A program made the translations under genes and the position numbers. From Clostridiales bacterium (GTDB lineage: Bacteria; Bacillota; Clostridia; Christensenellales; Aristaeellaceae), in the NCBI GenBank assembly GCA_022787165.1, contig JALFVL010000007.1:62001-126000 (forward strand): a stretch of DNA of 64,000 nucleotides. The letters are read 5' to 3'. Below are positions 40,900-49,593 of the stretch, piece by piece. The notes under the pieces are model-generated. The model was not told the DNA's origin. It made no database searches and saw nothing but the letters and a program-made list of their open reading frames with translations. Numbering within the stretch: the first letter of the stretch is position 1; each line of letters opens with the position of its first letter.

Positions 40900-43623
40900 A
40901 TGGAGACGAACAAATCCGCACAGATGGATAAGGTGTATAACCCGCAGGCCATCGAGGGCGAGCTGTATCGCGAGTGGGAGGAGAGCGGCGCGTTCAAGGC
41001 GCACCGCGTGGCGGGCAAGAAGCCCTTTACCATCGTGATGCCCCCGCCCAACATCACCGGCCAGCTGCACATGGGCCACGCCATGGACGGCGTGATGCAG
41101 GACAGCCTGACCCGCTACCACCGCATGAAGGGCGATCCGACGCTCTGGCTGCCGGGCACAGACCATGCCTCCATCGCCACCGAGGTTAAGATCGTGGAGG
41201 CGATGCGCAAGGAGGGCCTGACCAAGGACGACGTGGGCCGCGAGGGCTTCCTTGAGCGCGCCTGGGCCTGGAAGAAGGAATACGGCGGGCGCATCGTGCG
41301 CCAGACGCGGCGCATGGGCAACAGCTGCGACTGGAGCCGCGAGCGCTTCACGATGGATGAGGGCTGCTCCAGGGCCGTGACCGAGGTCTTCAACCGCCTG
41401 TATGAAAAGGGCCTGATCTATCGCGGCAACCGCATGGTCAACTGGTGCCCCTGCTGCAACACGTCGATCTCCGACGCGGAGGTGGAGTACGAGGAGAAGG
41501 AGGGCTCCTTCTGGCATCTGCTCTACCCGGTCAAGGAGACCGGCGAGCTGCTCGAGCTGGCGACGACCCGCCCGGAGACGATGCTGGGCGATACCGCCGT
41601 GGCGATCAACGCGGAGGATCCGCGCTACGCCCATCTGCACGGCTGCCATGTGATGCTGCCGCTGGTGAATCGCGAGATCCCGATCGTCTGCGACGAGCAT
41701 GCCGACATGACCAAGGGCACCGGCGTCGTCAAGATCACCCCGGCGCATGACCCGAACGACTTCGAGGTCGGCCAGCGCCACGATCTGCCGATCATCCGCG
41801 TGATGACCTACGACGGCCGCATGACCGGCCCCGCCGAGAAGGCCGAGAACGACGCGATCTTTGACAGCGGCAAGGCGACCGTCGGCGAGCCGCGCGTGAT
41901 CGACTGCGGCAAATACGCCGGCATGACCGCGCTGGAGGCCCGCAAGGCCGTCGTCGCGGACATGGAGGCGCTGGGGCTCCTCAAGAAGATCGAGCCGCTG
42001 CGCCACGAGGTCGGCACCTGCTACCGCTGCCATACGGTCATCGAGCCGATGGTCTCCAAGCAGTGGTTCGTCAAGATGGCGCCGCTGGCCGAGCCGGCGA
42101 TCGAGTGCGTCAAAAATGGCGAGACGAAGTTCGTGCCGGAGCGCTTTGCCAAGACCTACATGAACTGGATGGAGAACGTGCGCGACTGGTGCATCTCCCG
42201 CCAGCTCTGGTGGGGCCACCGCATCCCGGCGTGGTACTGCGACGACTGCGGCGAGACGATCGTCTCGCGCACGGCGCCCTCCGTCTGCCCCAAGTGCGGG
42301 GGCGCGCATCTGCATCAGGATGAGGACGTGCTGGATACCTGGTTCTCCTCCGCGCTCTGGCCGTTCTCCACGCTCGGCTGGCCGGACAAGACCGAGGATC
42401 TTGAATATTTCTATCCGACGAGCGTGCTCGTCACGGGCTATGACATCATCTTCTTCTGGGTCGCCCGCATGATCTTCTCCGGCTGCGAGCAGATGGGCAA
42501 GACCCCGTTCCATACCGTGCTCATCCACGGCCTCGTGCGCGACGCGCAGGGCCGCAAGATGAGCAAGTCGCTCGGCAACGGCGTCGATCCGCTGGAGATC
42601 ATCGACCAGTACGGCGCGGACGCGCTGCGCTTCTCGCTGGTCATGGGCGTCAGCCCCGGAAACGACATGCGCTTCTCCACCGACAAGGTGGAATCCGCGC
42701 GCAATTTCGCCAACAAGATCTGGAACGCGAGCCGCTTCGTGCTCATGAACCTGGGCGATGCCGCCGAGACGATGGAGGGCAAGACCTTCTCCGTGGCGGA
42801 CAAGTGGATCCTCGCGCGCCTGAACGGGACGATCCGCGAGGTCACGGCGCATTTTGAGGAGTACGACCTCGGCCTGGCCGCGCAGAAGATTTACGACTTC
42901 GCCTGGAGCGAGTTCTGCGACTGGTACATCGAGCTCGCGAAGGTGACGCTCAACGGCGAGGATCAGGAGGCCCGCAGGGCGACCTGCGCCGTGCTGCGCC
43001 ATGTGCTCATCAGCCTGCTCAAGCTGCTGCATCCGTTCATGCCGTTCATCACCGACGTGGTCTACCGCCATATCCCCGGCACGGAGGGCACGATCATGCT
43101 CTCTTCCTGGCCGCAGGAGAATGCCGCGGTTGACTTTGACGAGGCGGCGCGTGAGATGGAGGGCATCATGGATGTCATCCGCGCCGTGCGCAACCTGCGC
43201 GCGGAGATGAACGTCGCCGTCGGCAAGCGCGCGCATCTGATCGTGCGCCCGAAGGCCGGCTGGGAAGCGGCCATGAGCGGCGCAGATGAATATCTGAAGC
43301 GCCTGGCGTGGGTGAGCGAAATGAAGCTCATCGGCGCGGATGAGGCTGCCGGGGGCAAGACGGTCTCCGCCGTCAGCGAGGCGGCCGAGCTGTTCATCCC
43401 GCTGGGCGACCTCGTGGACATCGACAAGGAGATCGCGCGCCTTGGCAAGGAGCTGGAGAGCGCGCAGCGCGACATTGCGCGCGCCGAAGGAAAGCTCGGC
43501 AATCCTGGCTTCCTCGCCAAAGCGCCGGCGCAGCTCGTCGAGCAGGAGAAGGCCAAGCTCGAGATCACGCGCGACAAGGTCGCCAAGCTCGAGGCGAGAA
43601 TCGCAGACCTCAAAGCCATGTGA
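40900..43623 (+). CDS. valS: Valyl-tRNA synthetase
   Basis: A 907-aa class I synthetase: PPPNITGQLHMGHAMDG (HIGH site, about 47-63), the CP1 editing domain (about 180-350), RKMSKSLGNGVDPLEI (KMSKS site), the anticodon-binding domain and a C-terminal coiled-coil arm (DKEIARLGKELESAQRDIAR...). I start it at ATG 40900, after AAAGGA; two earlier in-frame ATGs have poorer sites. Controlled by the T-box leader, followed by folC as in many Firmicutes. Confidence 0.96.
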   Translation: METNKSAQMDKVYNPQAIEGELYREWEESGAFKAHRVAGKKPFTIVMPPPNITGQLHMGHAMDGVMQDSLTRYHRMKGDPTLWLPGTDHASIATEVKIVEAMRKEGLTKDDVGREGFLERAWAWKKEYGGRIVRQTRRMGNSCDWSRERFTMDEGCSRAVTEVFNRLYEKGLIYRGNRMVNWCPCCNTSISDAEVEYEEKEGSFWHLLYPVKETGELLELATTRPETMLGDTAVAINAEDPRYAHLHGCHVMLPLVNREIPIVCDEHADMTKGTGVVKITPAHDPNDFEVGQRHDLPIIRVMTYDGRMTGPAEKAENDAIFDSGKATVGEPRVIDCGKYAGMTALEARKAVVADMEALGLLKKIEPLRHEVGTCYRCHTVIEPMVSKQWFVKMAPLAEPAIECVKNGETKFVPERFAKTYMNWMENVRDWCISRQLWWGHRIPAWYCDDCGETIVSRTAPSVCPKCGGAHLHQDEDVLDTWFSSALWPFSTLGWPDKTEDLEYFYPTSVLVTGYDIIFFWVARMIFSGCEQMGKTPFHTVLIHGLVRDAQGRKMSKSLGNGVDPLEIIDQYGADALRFSLVMGVSPGNDMRFSTDKVESARNFANKIWNASRFVLMNLGDAAETMEGKTFSVADKWILARLNGTIREVTAHFEEYDLGLAAQKIYDFAWSEFCDWYIELAKVTLNGEDQEARRATCAVLRHVLISLLKLLHPFMPFITDVVYRHIPGTEGTIMLSSWPQENAAVDFDEAAREMEGIMDVIRAVRNLRAEMNVAVGKRAHLIVRPKAGWEAAMSGADEYLKRLAWVSEMKLIGADEAAGGKTVSAVSEAAELFIPLGDLVDIDKEIARLGKELESAQRDIARAEGKLGNPGFLAKAPAQLVEQEKAKLEITRDKVAKLEARIADLKAM

Positions 43624-43686
43624 GCCCATGCCCTCTTCGGATCCCGAAGAGGGCGTTTTCAGGGAGCTTGAAAGGGGGGAATCCCC

Positions 43687-44976
43687 ATGACCGAACAGGA
43701 GGCCATTGAGCGGATTCACAGCGTCTATCCGACGGGAAGAAAAAACGGCATCGAGAACATGCGCGCGCTGATGGCCCGGCTGGGCAACGTGCAAAGCACG
43801 CTGCGCATGGTGCACGTCGCCGGCACGAATGGCAAGGGCTCCTGCTGCGCGATGATCGAGCGCGTGCTGCGCGAGGCGGGCTACAAGACGGGGCTGTATA
43901 CCTCGCCCTATATCGAGCGCTACAACGAGCGCATCCGCATCAATGGCGTGCCAGTCTGCGGCGAGCGGCTGGCGGCGCTGGTGGAGCGCGTCTGGCCAGC
44001 CGTGGAGGCCTGCCGCCGCGACGGCTATCTCATCACGGAATTTGAGCTGGGCACGGCGCTGGCGTTTGTCGATTTCTGGCTCGAGAAGACGGATATCGCG
44101 ATCATCGAGGTCGGCCTCGGCGGGCGGCTCGACCCGACGAACATCATTACGCCGCAGGTCTGCGTCATCACCGAGGTCGGCATGGATCACATGCAGTACC
44201 TCGGCGGGACGATCGAGGAGATTGCGCTGGAGAAGGCCGGCATCATCAAAAAAGGCATCCCCGTCGCGCTCGGGCCGCAGGAGAAGGCGGCGCGCGCCGT
44301 GCTGCTGGCGGCGGCGAAGGGGAAGGAAGCGCCGGTCATCGACCCCACCGCGGAGCACGTCACGCAGACGAGCCGAAGCGTCACCTTTGACGTCCGCCTG
44401 ACCGGGGAGACGATCAAGGGCCTGACGGTCTCGCTCAGCGGCGCGCATCAGGCGGAAAACGCCTGCGCCGCGTTGGGCGCGCTCAGCGCGCTGCGCAAGC
44501 GAGGCATGAGCATTCCGCTTGACGCGATTCGCCGGGGCATGGCCAATGTGCGCTGGCCGGGGCGGCTCGAGTATTTTGGGCATGTGCTGCTCGACGGCGC
44601 GCACAACGATCCCGGCGTGCGGGCGCTGTGCGCCTACGCCGACGCCTGGCTGCCCAAAGAGAAGACCGTGCTGCTCACCGGCATGCTGCGCGACAAGGAG
44701 ACGGATAAGATGACCGAGCGGCTGAGCACGCGCGTGCGCTGCGCGGTCTGCGCGACGCCGAAGGTGCCGCGCGCGCTGCCGGCGCAGGAGCTGGCCGCGT
44801 CGTTTGAGCGTCTCGGCGTGCGCACATGGGTGGAGCAGGAGGCATCCCGCGCGCTCGAGCGGGCCCGGTCGCTGGCCGGGCCGGAGGGCATCGTGCTCTG
44901 CGCGGGCTCGTTGTACCTGATCGGCGAAATCCGGACGCTGCTGCGGCAGGAAAAGGAGTTTTCAGATGTCATTTAA
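43687..44976 (+). CDS. folC: Folylpolyglutamate synthase / dihydrofolate synthase
   Basis: A 429-aa Mur-ligase-type enzyme that adds glutamate to folates: HVAGTNGKGSCCAMIERVL (P-loop, about 43-61), TSPYIERYNERI, VGLGGRLDPTN, GMDHMQYLGGTIEEIALEKA and LLDGAHNDPG. It may also act on dihydropteroate. It follows AAAGGGGGGAATCCCC and overlaps rsmH by 11 bases. Confidence 0.95.
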   Translation: MTEQEAIERIHSVYPTGRKNGIENMRALMARLGNVQSTLRMVHVAGTNGKGSCCAMIERVLREAGYKTGLYTSPYIERYNERIRINGVPVCGERLAALVERVWPAVEACRRDGYLITEFELGTALAFVDFWLEKTDIAIIEVGLGGRLDPTNIITPQVCVITEVGMDHMQYLGGTIEEIALEKAGIIKKGIPVALGPQEKAARAVLLAAAKGKEAPVIDPTAEHVTQTSRSVTFDVRLTGETIKGLTVSLSGAHQAENACAALGALSALRKRGMSIPLDAIRRGMANVRWPGRLEYFGHVLLDGAHNDPGVRALCAYADAWLPKEKTVLLTGMLRDKETDKMTERLSTRVRCAVCATPKVPRALPAQELAASFERLGVRTWVEQEASRALERARSLAGPEGIVLCAGSLYLIGEIRTLLRQEKEFSDVI

Positions 44977-45901
44977 CCATGTGAGCGTCATGCTGGGGCC
45001 AACGGTCGATCTGCTTGGCGTCCGAGAGGGCGGCGTCTATGTCGACGGCACGCTCGGCGGCGGCGGGCACAGCGCGGAAATCCTGCGCAGGCTGAACGGA
45101 ACGGGCCATCTCTACGGCATCGACCGGGACAACGACGCGCTCGCCGCCGCGACGGCGCGTCTGGGCGGCGCGGGCAATTTCACCGCGATCAAGGGCAATT
45201 TTCACGATGTCCGCGCGCTGCTGGAGGCGCGGGGCGTTTCGCGGATCGACGGCATGATGATCGACCTGGGCGTGAGCAGCTACCAGCTTGACACGGCGGA
45301 GCGCGGCTTTTCCTATCATGCCGACGCGCCGCTGGATATGCGCATGGATCAGGATCAGGCGCTGACGGCGGCGGACATCGTCAACACCTGGCCCAGGGAG
45401 GAGCTCACGCGCATCCTGCGCGACTACGCGGAGGAAAAATGGGCGGCGCGCATCGCGGAGATCATCCTCGAGCACAGGGCGAAAAAGCCCCTTGAGACGA
45501 CCGGCGACCTCGTCGCCTGCGTCGACGCGGCCATCCCCAAAAAAATCCGCCAGCAGGACAGCGGCCACAGCGCGCGCAGAACCTTTCAGGCGCTGCGCAT
45601 CGCCGTCAACGACGAGCTCGACCCGCTGCGCCAGGCGCTGGAGGATATGGTCGGGCTGCTCGCGCCGGGCGGGCATCTGGCCGTGCTGACCTTTCATTCG
45701 CTCGAGGACAGGATCGTCAAGCAGACCTTCCGGCGTCTGGCGAATCCCTGCACCTGCCCGCCGAAGATCCCGGTGTGCATCTGCGGGAAGAAGCCGGTCG
45801 TGCGCGTGCTCGGGGGCGGCGGCATCAAGCCGGACAGGGAAGAGATCGAGCAGAACCCGAGGTCGCGCAGCGCGATGCTTCGGGGCTGCGAAAAGCTGTG
45901 A
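44966..45901 (+). CDS. rsmH: 16S rRNA (cytosine-1402-N4)-methyltransferase
   Basis: A 311-aa SAM-dependent enzyme (MraW): FNHVSVMLGPTVDLL, YVDGTLGGGGHSAEIL (SAM site), MMIDLGVSSYQLD, RGFSYHADAPLDMRMD and TFHSLEDRIVKQ. Also visible are the Cys-rich NPCTCPPKIPVCICG loop and the NPRSRSAMLR end. In most bacteria it lies in the division/cell-wall cluster before ftsL; here it overlaps folC and is followed by a flavoprotein gene. The ATG follows AAAAGGAG inside folC. Confidence 0.96.
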   Translation: MSFNHVSVMLGPTVDLLGVREGGVYVDGTLGGGGHSAEILRRLNGTGHLYGIDRDNDALAAATARLGGAGNFTAIKGNFHDVRALLEARGVSRIDGMMIDLGVSSYQLDTAERGFSYHADAPLDMRMDQDQALTAADIVNTWPREELTRILRDYAEEKWAARIAEIILEHRAKKPLETTGDLVACVDAAIPKKIRQQDSGHSARRTFQALRIAVNDELDPLRQALEDMVGLLAPGGHLAVLTFHSLEDRIVKQTFRRLANPCTCPPKIPVCICGKKPVVRVLGGGGIKPDREEIEQNPRSRSAMLRGCEKL

Positions 45902-45918
45902 GTGCGGAGGCATGCGGC

Positions 45919-46395
45919 ATGAGACGAAGGGACAGGGAGATCACAAATCTTGAAGAGATCGGGGCCATCATGGGCGAATGCCTGAACGCGACGATAGCCT
46001 TTGGCGGCGACGGCCCGTATGCCGTGCCGATGAGCTTTGGCTTTGAGCGGAAGGATGGGCAATTCTGCCTGTATCTGCATTGCGCGGGGGAGGGCGAGAA
46101 GCTCAGGCGGATGGAGCAGGACCCGCGCGCGGCGTTTTCCATGTACACACGCGAGACGCTTCGCCCAAGCGACAACCCTGCCGCCTGTACGATGGACTTT
46201 CTGAGCGTCTGCGGCAGCGGCGTGCTTGCGCGGCTTGAGGGCGAGGAGAAGCGCCACGGGCTCGACGTGCTGATGGCGCACTATCAGCCGGGGAAAGTGT
46301 TCGTCTATCCGGAGGCGGCGCTTGAGGCCGTGACCGTGCTGCGCCTTGACGTGCAGGCGATCAGCGGGAAGCGGCATGGCATGCCTGCCGCCTGA
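45919..46395 (+). CDS. Pyridoxamine 5'-phosphate oxidase-family flavoprotein (NimA-like)
   Basis: A 158-aa split-beta-barrel protein: MRRRDREITNLEEIGAIM, AVPMSFGFE, LYLHCAGEGEKLRRMEQDP (FMN-phosphate region), CTMDFLSVCGSGVLARLE and a C-terminal ISGKRHG. This is the pattern of NimA-type FMN-binding proteins (PF12900). The ATG follows GGAGG by eight bases. Often annotated as nitroimidazole-resistance or pyridoxamine-oxidase-related, but the real substrate is unknown. Probably co-transcribed with rsmH (17-bp gap). Confidence 0.85.
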   Translation: MRRRDREITNLEEIGAIMGECLNATIAFGGDGPYAVPMSFGFERKDGQFCLYLHCAGEGEKLRRMEQDPRAAFSMYTRETLRPSDNPAACTMDFLSVCGSGVLARLEGEEKRHGLDVLMAHYQPGKVFVYPEAALEAVTVLRLDVQAISGKRHGMPAA

Positions 46396-46404
46396 TGCCG
46401 ATTT

Positions 46405-46500
46405 ACTCTGTAAGTTCCTCTGCAAGGCTCCGGTCTCGGGCACAAAGCAACCGGACAACCATCACTTCGTCGGAAATGCAACCGGCATCATGCCGGTTTG
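46405..46500 (-). repeat. Family B element, single minus-strand copy
   Basis: On the minus strand, ACCGGCA-TGA-TGCCGGT, TTCCGACGAAGTG, CTTTGTGCCCGAGACCGG and CCTTGCAGAGG. Ten bp after the flavoprotein stop, but here antisense to that gene. Confidence 0.85.
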
Positions 46501-46519
46501 GCTCTATCACGCTTTCAGA

Positions 46520-46704
46520 CACGCGAAGTGAAGAAGGGTCAAGGGGCTGAGCCCCTTGCGGGGTCTGGGGCGGCGCCCCAGGCGGGTTTGGGCGGCAGCC
46601 CAACGGTTCCAATCAGCTCAGAAAAAGCAGTTTCAGAGCAGACCGCGCAGCGGCCTGCGATTGAAACGGGTTGGATTCTCAAAGCGGGAATTCAGACACA
46701 AAAC
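46520..46704 (+). repeat. Family A multi-hairpin element, copy A4 (with extra hairpin)
   Basis: Hairpin 1 CAAGGGGC-TGA-GCCCCTTG; then an extra hairpin CTGGGGC-GGC-GCCCCAG found only here; constant TTTGGGCGGCAGCCCAACG; hairpin 3 with GTTTCA/TGAAAC and GACCGC/GCGGCC stems. Sense to the upstream flavoprotein gene. Confidence 0.9.
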
Positions 46705-46765
46705 AGCATCATCGATGGAAAAGGGTATTTTCGCGCTGCGAAGGTACCCTTTTGTCTGCCGGATA

Positions 46766-46774
46766 TGGTATAAT
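46766..46774 (+). promoter_or_regulatory. Extended -10 promoter of rsmI
   Basis: TGG-TATAAT at 46766-46774, with no strong -35 box, 33 bp before the rsmI start. Confidence 0.55.
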
Positions 46775-46806
46775 CCAAAGGCAATATCCATTGGGAGGAA
46801 AAGCAC

Positions 46807-47691
46807 ATGCCCCGTCTTTACGTCGTCGCCACGCCGATCGGCAACCTTTCCGACATCAGCCCGCGCGCGCTTGAAACCCTCAAAGGCTGCGACCTGATCG
46901 CGGCGGAGGATACGCGCGTGACGCGCGCGCTGCTCAATCACTTTTCCATCGACACGCCCTGCGTCTCCAACCATCAGCACAACGAGGAGCATCGCGCCGC
47001 GTCGCTGCCGCAGCGGATGATCGATGAGGACCTGACCGTCGCAGTCGTGACCGACGCGGGAACGCCCGCCATCAGCGACCCGGGCAGTGTGCTCGTGCGC
47101 GAGGCCGCGGCGCTGGGCATCGAGGTGCTGGCCGTGCCGGGGCCGACGGCCATGGCGAGCGCGCTCTCCGTCAGCGGGTTTGACACGCGCGAGTTCGCGT
47201 TTTACGGCTTCCTCCCGCGCCAGAAGAAGGAGCTGCGCGACAAGCTGACCGCCATGAAGCAGAGCGGCGTGCCCATCGCCGTCGTCCATGAATCGCCGCA
47301 TCGCGTGATCGACCTCGTGCGCGCCGTCACAGAGACGCTGCCGGGCTGCCGCATCAGCGCGAGCTGCGATTTGACGAAGCTCTACGAAAAGACCATCCGC
47401 GGCACGGCGCAGGAGGTGCTCGAGCAGCTCCTCGCCAACGAGAAGGCCGAGAAGGGCGAATACTGCCTGGTGCTTGACATGAGCGGCGTTACGCAGGAGA
47501 CGCCGAAGGCCGCGCCGGATGTCAGCCTCGAGGCGCAGCTCTTTGAGGCGCTGATGGAGGGCTGCGACTGGCGCGAGGCGGGCGAGCGCCTGACTGCGAG
47601 AGGAGCGAAGCGAAACGACGTCTACCGCGCGCGCACGGCCGTGCAACGCTTTCTTGAAGAGATGACCGGGGAGGATGAGACGGATGAATGA
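46807..47691 (+). CDS. rsmI: 16S rRNA (cytidine-1402-2'-O)-methyltransferase
   Basis: A 294-aa tetrapyrrole-methylase-fold enzyme: LYVVATPIGNLSDISPRALE, AAEDTRVTRALLNHF, VTDAGTPAISDPG, VPGPTAMASALSVSGF and FYGFLPR are RsmI signatures. It acts on the same nucleotide (C1402) as RsmH, whose gene is 0.9 kb upstream. The ATG follows GGGAGGAA. It overlaps the nitroreductase gene by 8 bases. Confidence 0.96.
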   Translation: MPRLYVVATPIGNLSDISPRALETLKGCDLIAAEDTRVTRALLNHFSIDTPCVSNHQHNEEHRAASLPQRMIDEDLTVAVVTDAGTPAISDPGSVLVREAAALGIEVLAVPGPTAMASALSVSGFDTREFAFYGFLPRQKKELRDKLTAMKQSGVPIAVVHESPHRVIDLVRAVTETLPGCRISASCDLTKLYEKTIRGTAQEVLEQLLANEKAEKGEYCLVLDMSGVTQETPKAAPDVSLEAQLFEALMEGCDWREAGERLTARGAKRNDVYRARTAVQRFLEEMTGEDETDE

Positions 47692-48448
47692 GGAGAACCC
47701 AACGATTGGGATGCTGATGGCGCGCAAGAGCGTGCGCGTCTTTGAAAAGGAGCCGATGCCGGAGGGCGATGTGCGCACGATTCTCGAGGCGGCCGTGCAG
47801 GCTCCGACGGCCGGCAACATGACGCTCTGGACGGCCATTCGCGTGACCGACCCGCGCAAAAAGCAGGCGCTGGCCGCCTCCTGCGACCATCAGCCGTTTA
47901 TCGCGACGGCGCCGCTCGTGCTCGTCTTCTGCGCGGACTACAAGCGCTGGTTTGATCTCTTTGAGACGATCGGGGAGGAACAGCTCGGCGAGCCGCTCCG
48001 CCGCCCCGGCACGGGCGACTTCTTGCTTGCCGCCGTCGATACGGTCATCGCGGCGCATGCCGCCGTGGTTGCGGCGGACGCGCTGGGCTACGGCTCCTGC
48101 TACATCGGCGATATCCTGGAAAACTGCGAGACGCAGAGGGAGATTCTCGGCCTGCCGGCATACGTCAAGCCCGTGTGCATGGCCGTCATCGGCAAGCCGA
48201 CCCAGCAGCAGCGTGAGCGCCAAAAGCCTGCGCGCTTTGCCGTCGATGACGTCGTCCATGAAAACAGCTATCGTGACTGCGGGGCGGAGGGCATGCGCGC
48301 CATGCTGGAGGCGCGGCAGGGCCTCTCCGGCGAGGAGTTTGACCGTTGGCTGCTGGCGTTCACCAGGCGCAAGTGGAACTGCGATTTCAGCCGCGAGATG
48401 ACGCGCTCCGGCGCACAGATGATCGAGGACTGGAACGAGGGAAGATGA
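47684..48448 (+). CDS. Nitroreductase-family flavoprotein (NfsA/FRP-like)
   Basis: A 254-aa FMN oxidoreductase: MLMARKSVRVFEKEPMPEGD (Arg-Ser-x-Arg FMN motif), AAVQAPTAGNMTLW, AAHAAVVAADALGYGSCYIG and GKPTQQQRERQKPARFAVD. It reduces quinones, nitro compounds or flavins with NAD(P)H; the physiological role is unclear. The ATG at 47684 follows GGGGAGG and lies inside the rsmI end, so translation is coupled. A strong terminator follows. Confidence 0.9.
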   Translation: MNEENPTIGMLMARKSVRVFEKEPMPEGDVRTILEAAVQAPTAGNMTLWTAIRVTDPRKKQALAASCDHQPFIATAPLVLVFCADYKRWFDLFETIGEEQLGEPLRRPGTGDFLLAAVDTVIAAHAAVVAADALGYGSCYIGDILENCETQREILGLPAYVKPVCMAVIGKPTQQQRERQKPARFAVDDVVHENSYRDCGAEGMRAMLEARQGLSGEEFDRWLLAFTRRKWNCDFSREMTRSGAQMIEDWNEGR

Positions 48449-48479
48449 GCCGCAAAGAGGTATGGACGCGCCATAAAGT

Positions 48480-48521
48480 GAAGAAGGGCCAGGGAGCGCA
48501 TTCCCTGACCCTTCTTCGTTT
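48480..48521. terminator. Terminator between nitroreductase and anti-sigma genes
   Basis: A 16-bp stem, one mismatch (GAAGAAGGG-CCAGGGA / TCCCTG-ACCCTTCTTC), 6-nt loop, then GTTTT. Serves convergent units. Confidence 0.85.
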
Positions 48522-48545
48522 TGATCGGCCTTTCCGGTGGCAGAA

Positions 48546-49577
48546 TTACTCCTCCATATTCAGCGCCGGTGTCAGGGCCTGAGCCTCGTCCTCGACGATC
48601 TGGATGGATTCGACCATGCCGTCGCCGGCGCGCAGCGTCACGAGCACGCAGGGGGACGGCAGCGTCTGTGTCACGGGCTGCGCATAGCAGCGCACGAAGT
48701 AGCGCGCGATGCCGTCCGCGCTGGCGCGCTCGCCATAGAGCGCCGGATAGGCGTAGTGCGTGCCGGTCTCGCCGAGCTGCGCAAAGGTATCGCTCGCCGC
48801 CTTCAGAGCGGCGGCCTGCGCGTCCGCGGCGGAGAGCTCGCCGGAGCGGGCCATGCGCAGCGCGGCGCCCTCGTAGCGGCGGGAGAATTCGGCCTGGTTC
48901 TCCTGCGACCAGGTGAAGGCGAACGGGCCGAGCTTGTCATACCAGGCCTGCACCTCGGCGGATTCGCCGTTCAGGAAGGTCGGGACGGTCGCCAGCTGCG
49001 GCGTGGAGAAGCGCAGCACACCGCCGTTTTGCGCGTCCAGCACGACCGTAAAGAAGCAGCCGTTGTCGTAGATGCTCTGCATGAGCACGGTCATCGATGG
49101 AGAGCCGTCCGCCTCTGCCGTCTCCGTCAGGCTGACGGTGTATTCATCAAAGGAGAAGACGCTCGTATCGCATTCCGCCTCGAAGCAGGCGCGCGCGGCG
49201 GCGATGGCCTCTGCCTCGCTGAGCGTGTCCTGCGGCTCGGGCTGCGCGGTGGCGAGGGGCGCGTCGGTCGGCGCCGCGTCTGGCAGGACGGATGCGCTGG
49301 GCGCAGAGGTGATGGCCCCCGCTGCGACGGTGACGGGCGTCGTCTTGGCGTTTCGGGCGTTGACCGCGAAGAGGGAGACCGGAATGGCGACCATGGCGAC
49401 AAGCGCCAGAGAAAAGACGAGGTCGAGACGGCGGTGCCTTCCGGCGCGCACAGGCGCTTCCTGCGGCGCCTCCTGCTCGCGCACGGCGCTCAAAACGGCG
49501 CGCATGTCCCGCGCGTTGAAGCGGACGCCGGAGAGGCTCTCGTCGATGGCCTCGCGACAGCGTGTTTTGGATTTCAT
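48546..49577 (-). CDS. Membrane-anchored anti-sigma-type protein (ECF partner)
   Basis: A 343-aa protein: cytoplasmic N-terminus (about 1-50), one membrane helix (LDLVFSLALVAMVAIPVSLF, about 53-72), a Pro/Ala/Thr-rich linker and an extracytoplasmic domain (about 125-343). No zinc-binding HxxxCxxC motif is present, so it is not the classic ZAS type. The assignment as anti-sigma rests on the single helix and on its place 16 bp after an ECF sigma gene. I start it at ATG 49577. The outer domain has no family I recognise. Confidence 0.7.
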   Translation of the reverse strand: MKSKTRCREAIDESLSGVRFNARDMRAVLSAVREQEAPQEAPVRAGRHRRLDLVFSLALVAMVAIPVSLFAVNARNAKTTPVTVAAGAITSAPSASVLPDAAPTDAPLATAQPEPQDTLSEAEAIAAARACFEAECDTSVFSFDEYTVSLTETAEADGSPSMTVLMQSIYDNGCFFTVVLDAQNGGVLRFSTPQLATVPTFLNGESAEVQAWYDKLGPFAFTWSQENQAEFSRRYEGAALRMARSGELSAADAQAAALKAASDTFAQLGETGTHYAYPALYGERASADGIARYFVRCYAQPVTQTLPSPCVLVTLRAGDGMVESIQIVEDEAQALTPALNMEE

Positions 49578-49593
49578 CGAGATCAGCCCCTTT

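Noticed and set aside
40882-44604. Open frame of 1240 codons on the minus strand
   Set aside because: It lies opposite valS and folC, which have full family signatures. Its composition (Arg/Ala/His/Asp-rich, no recognisable domain) is that of an antisense shadow in GC-rich DNA.
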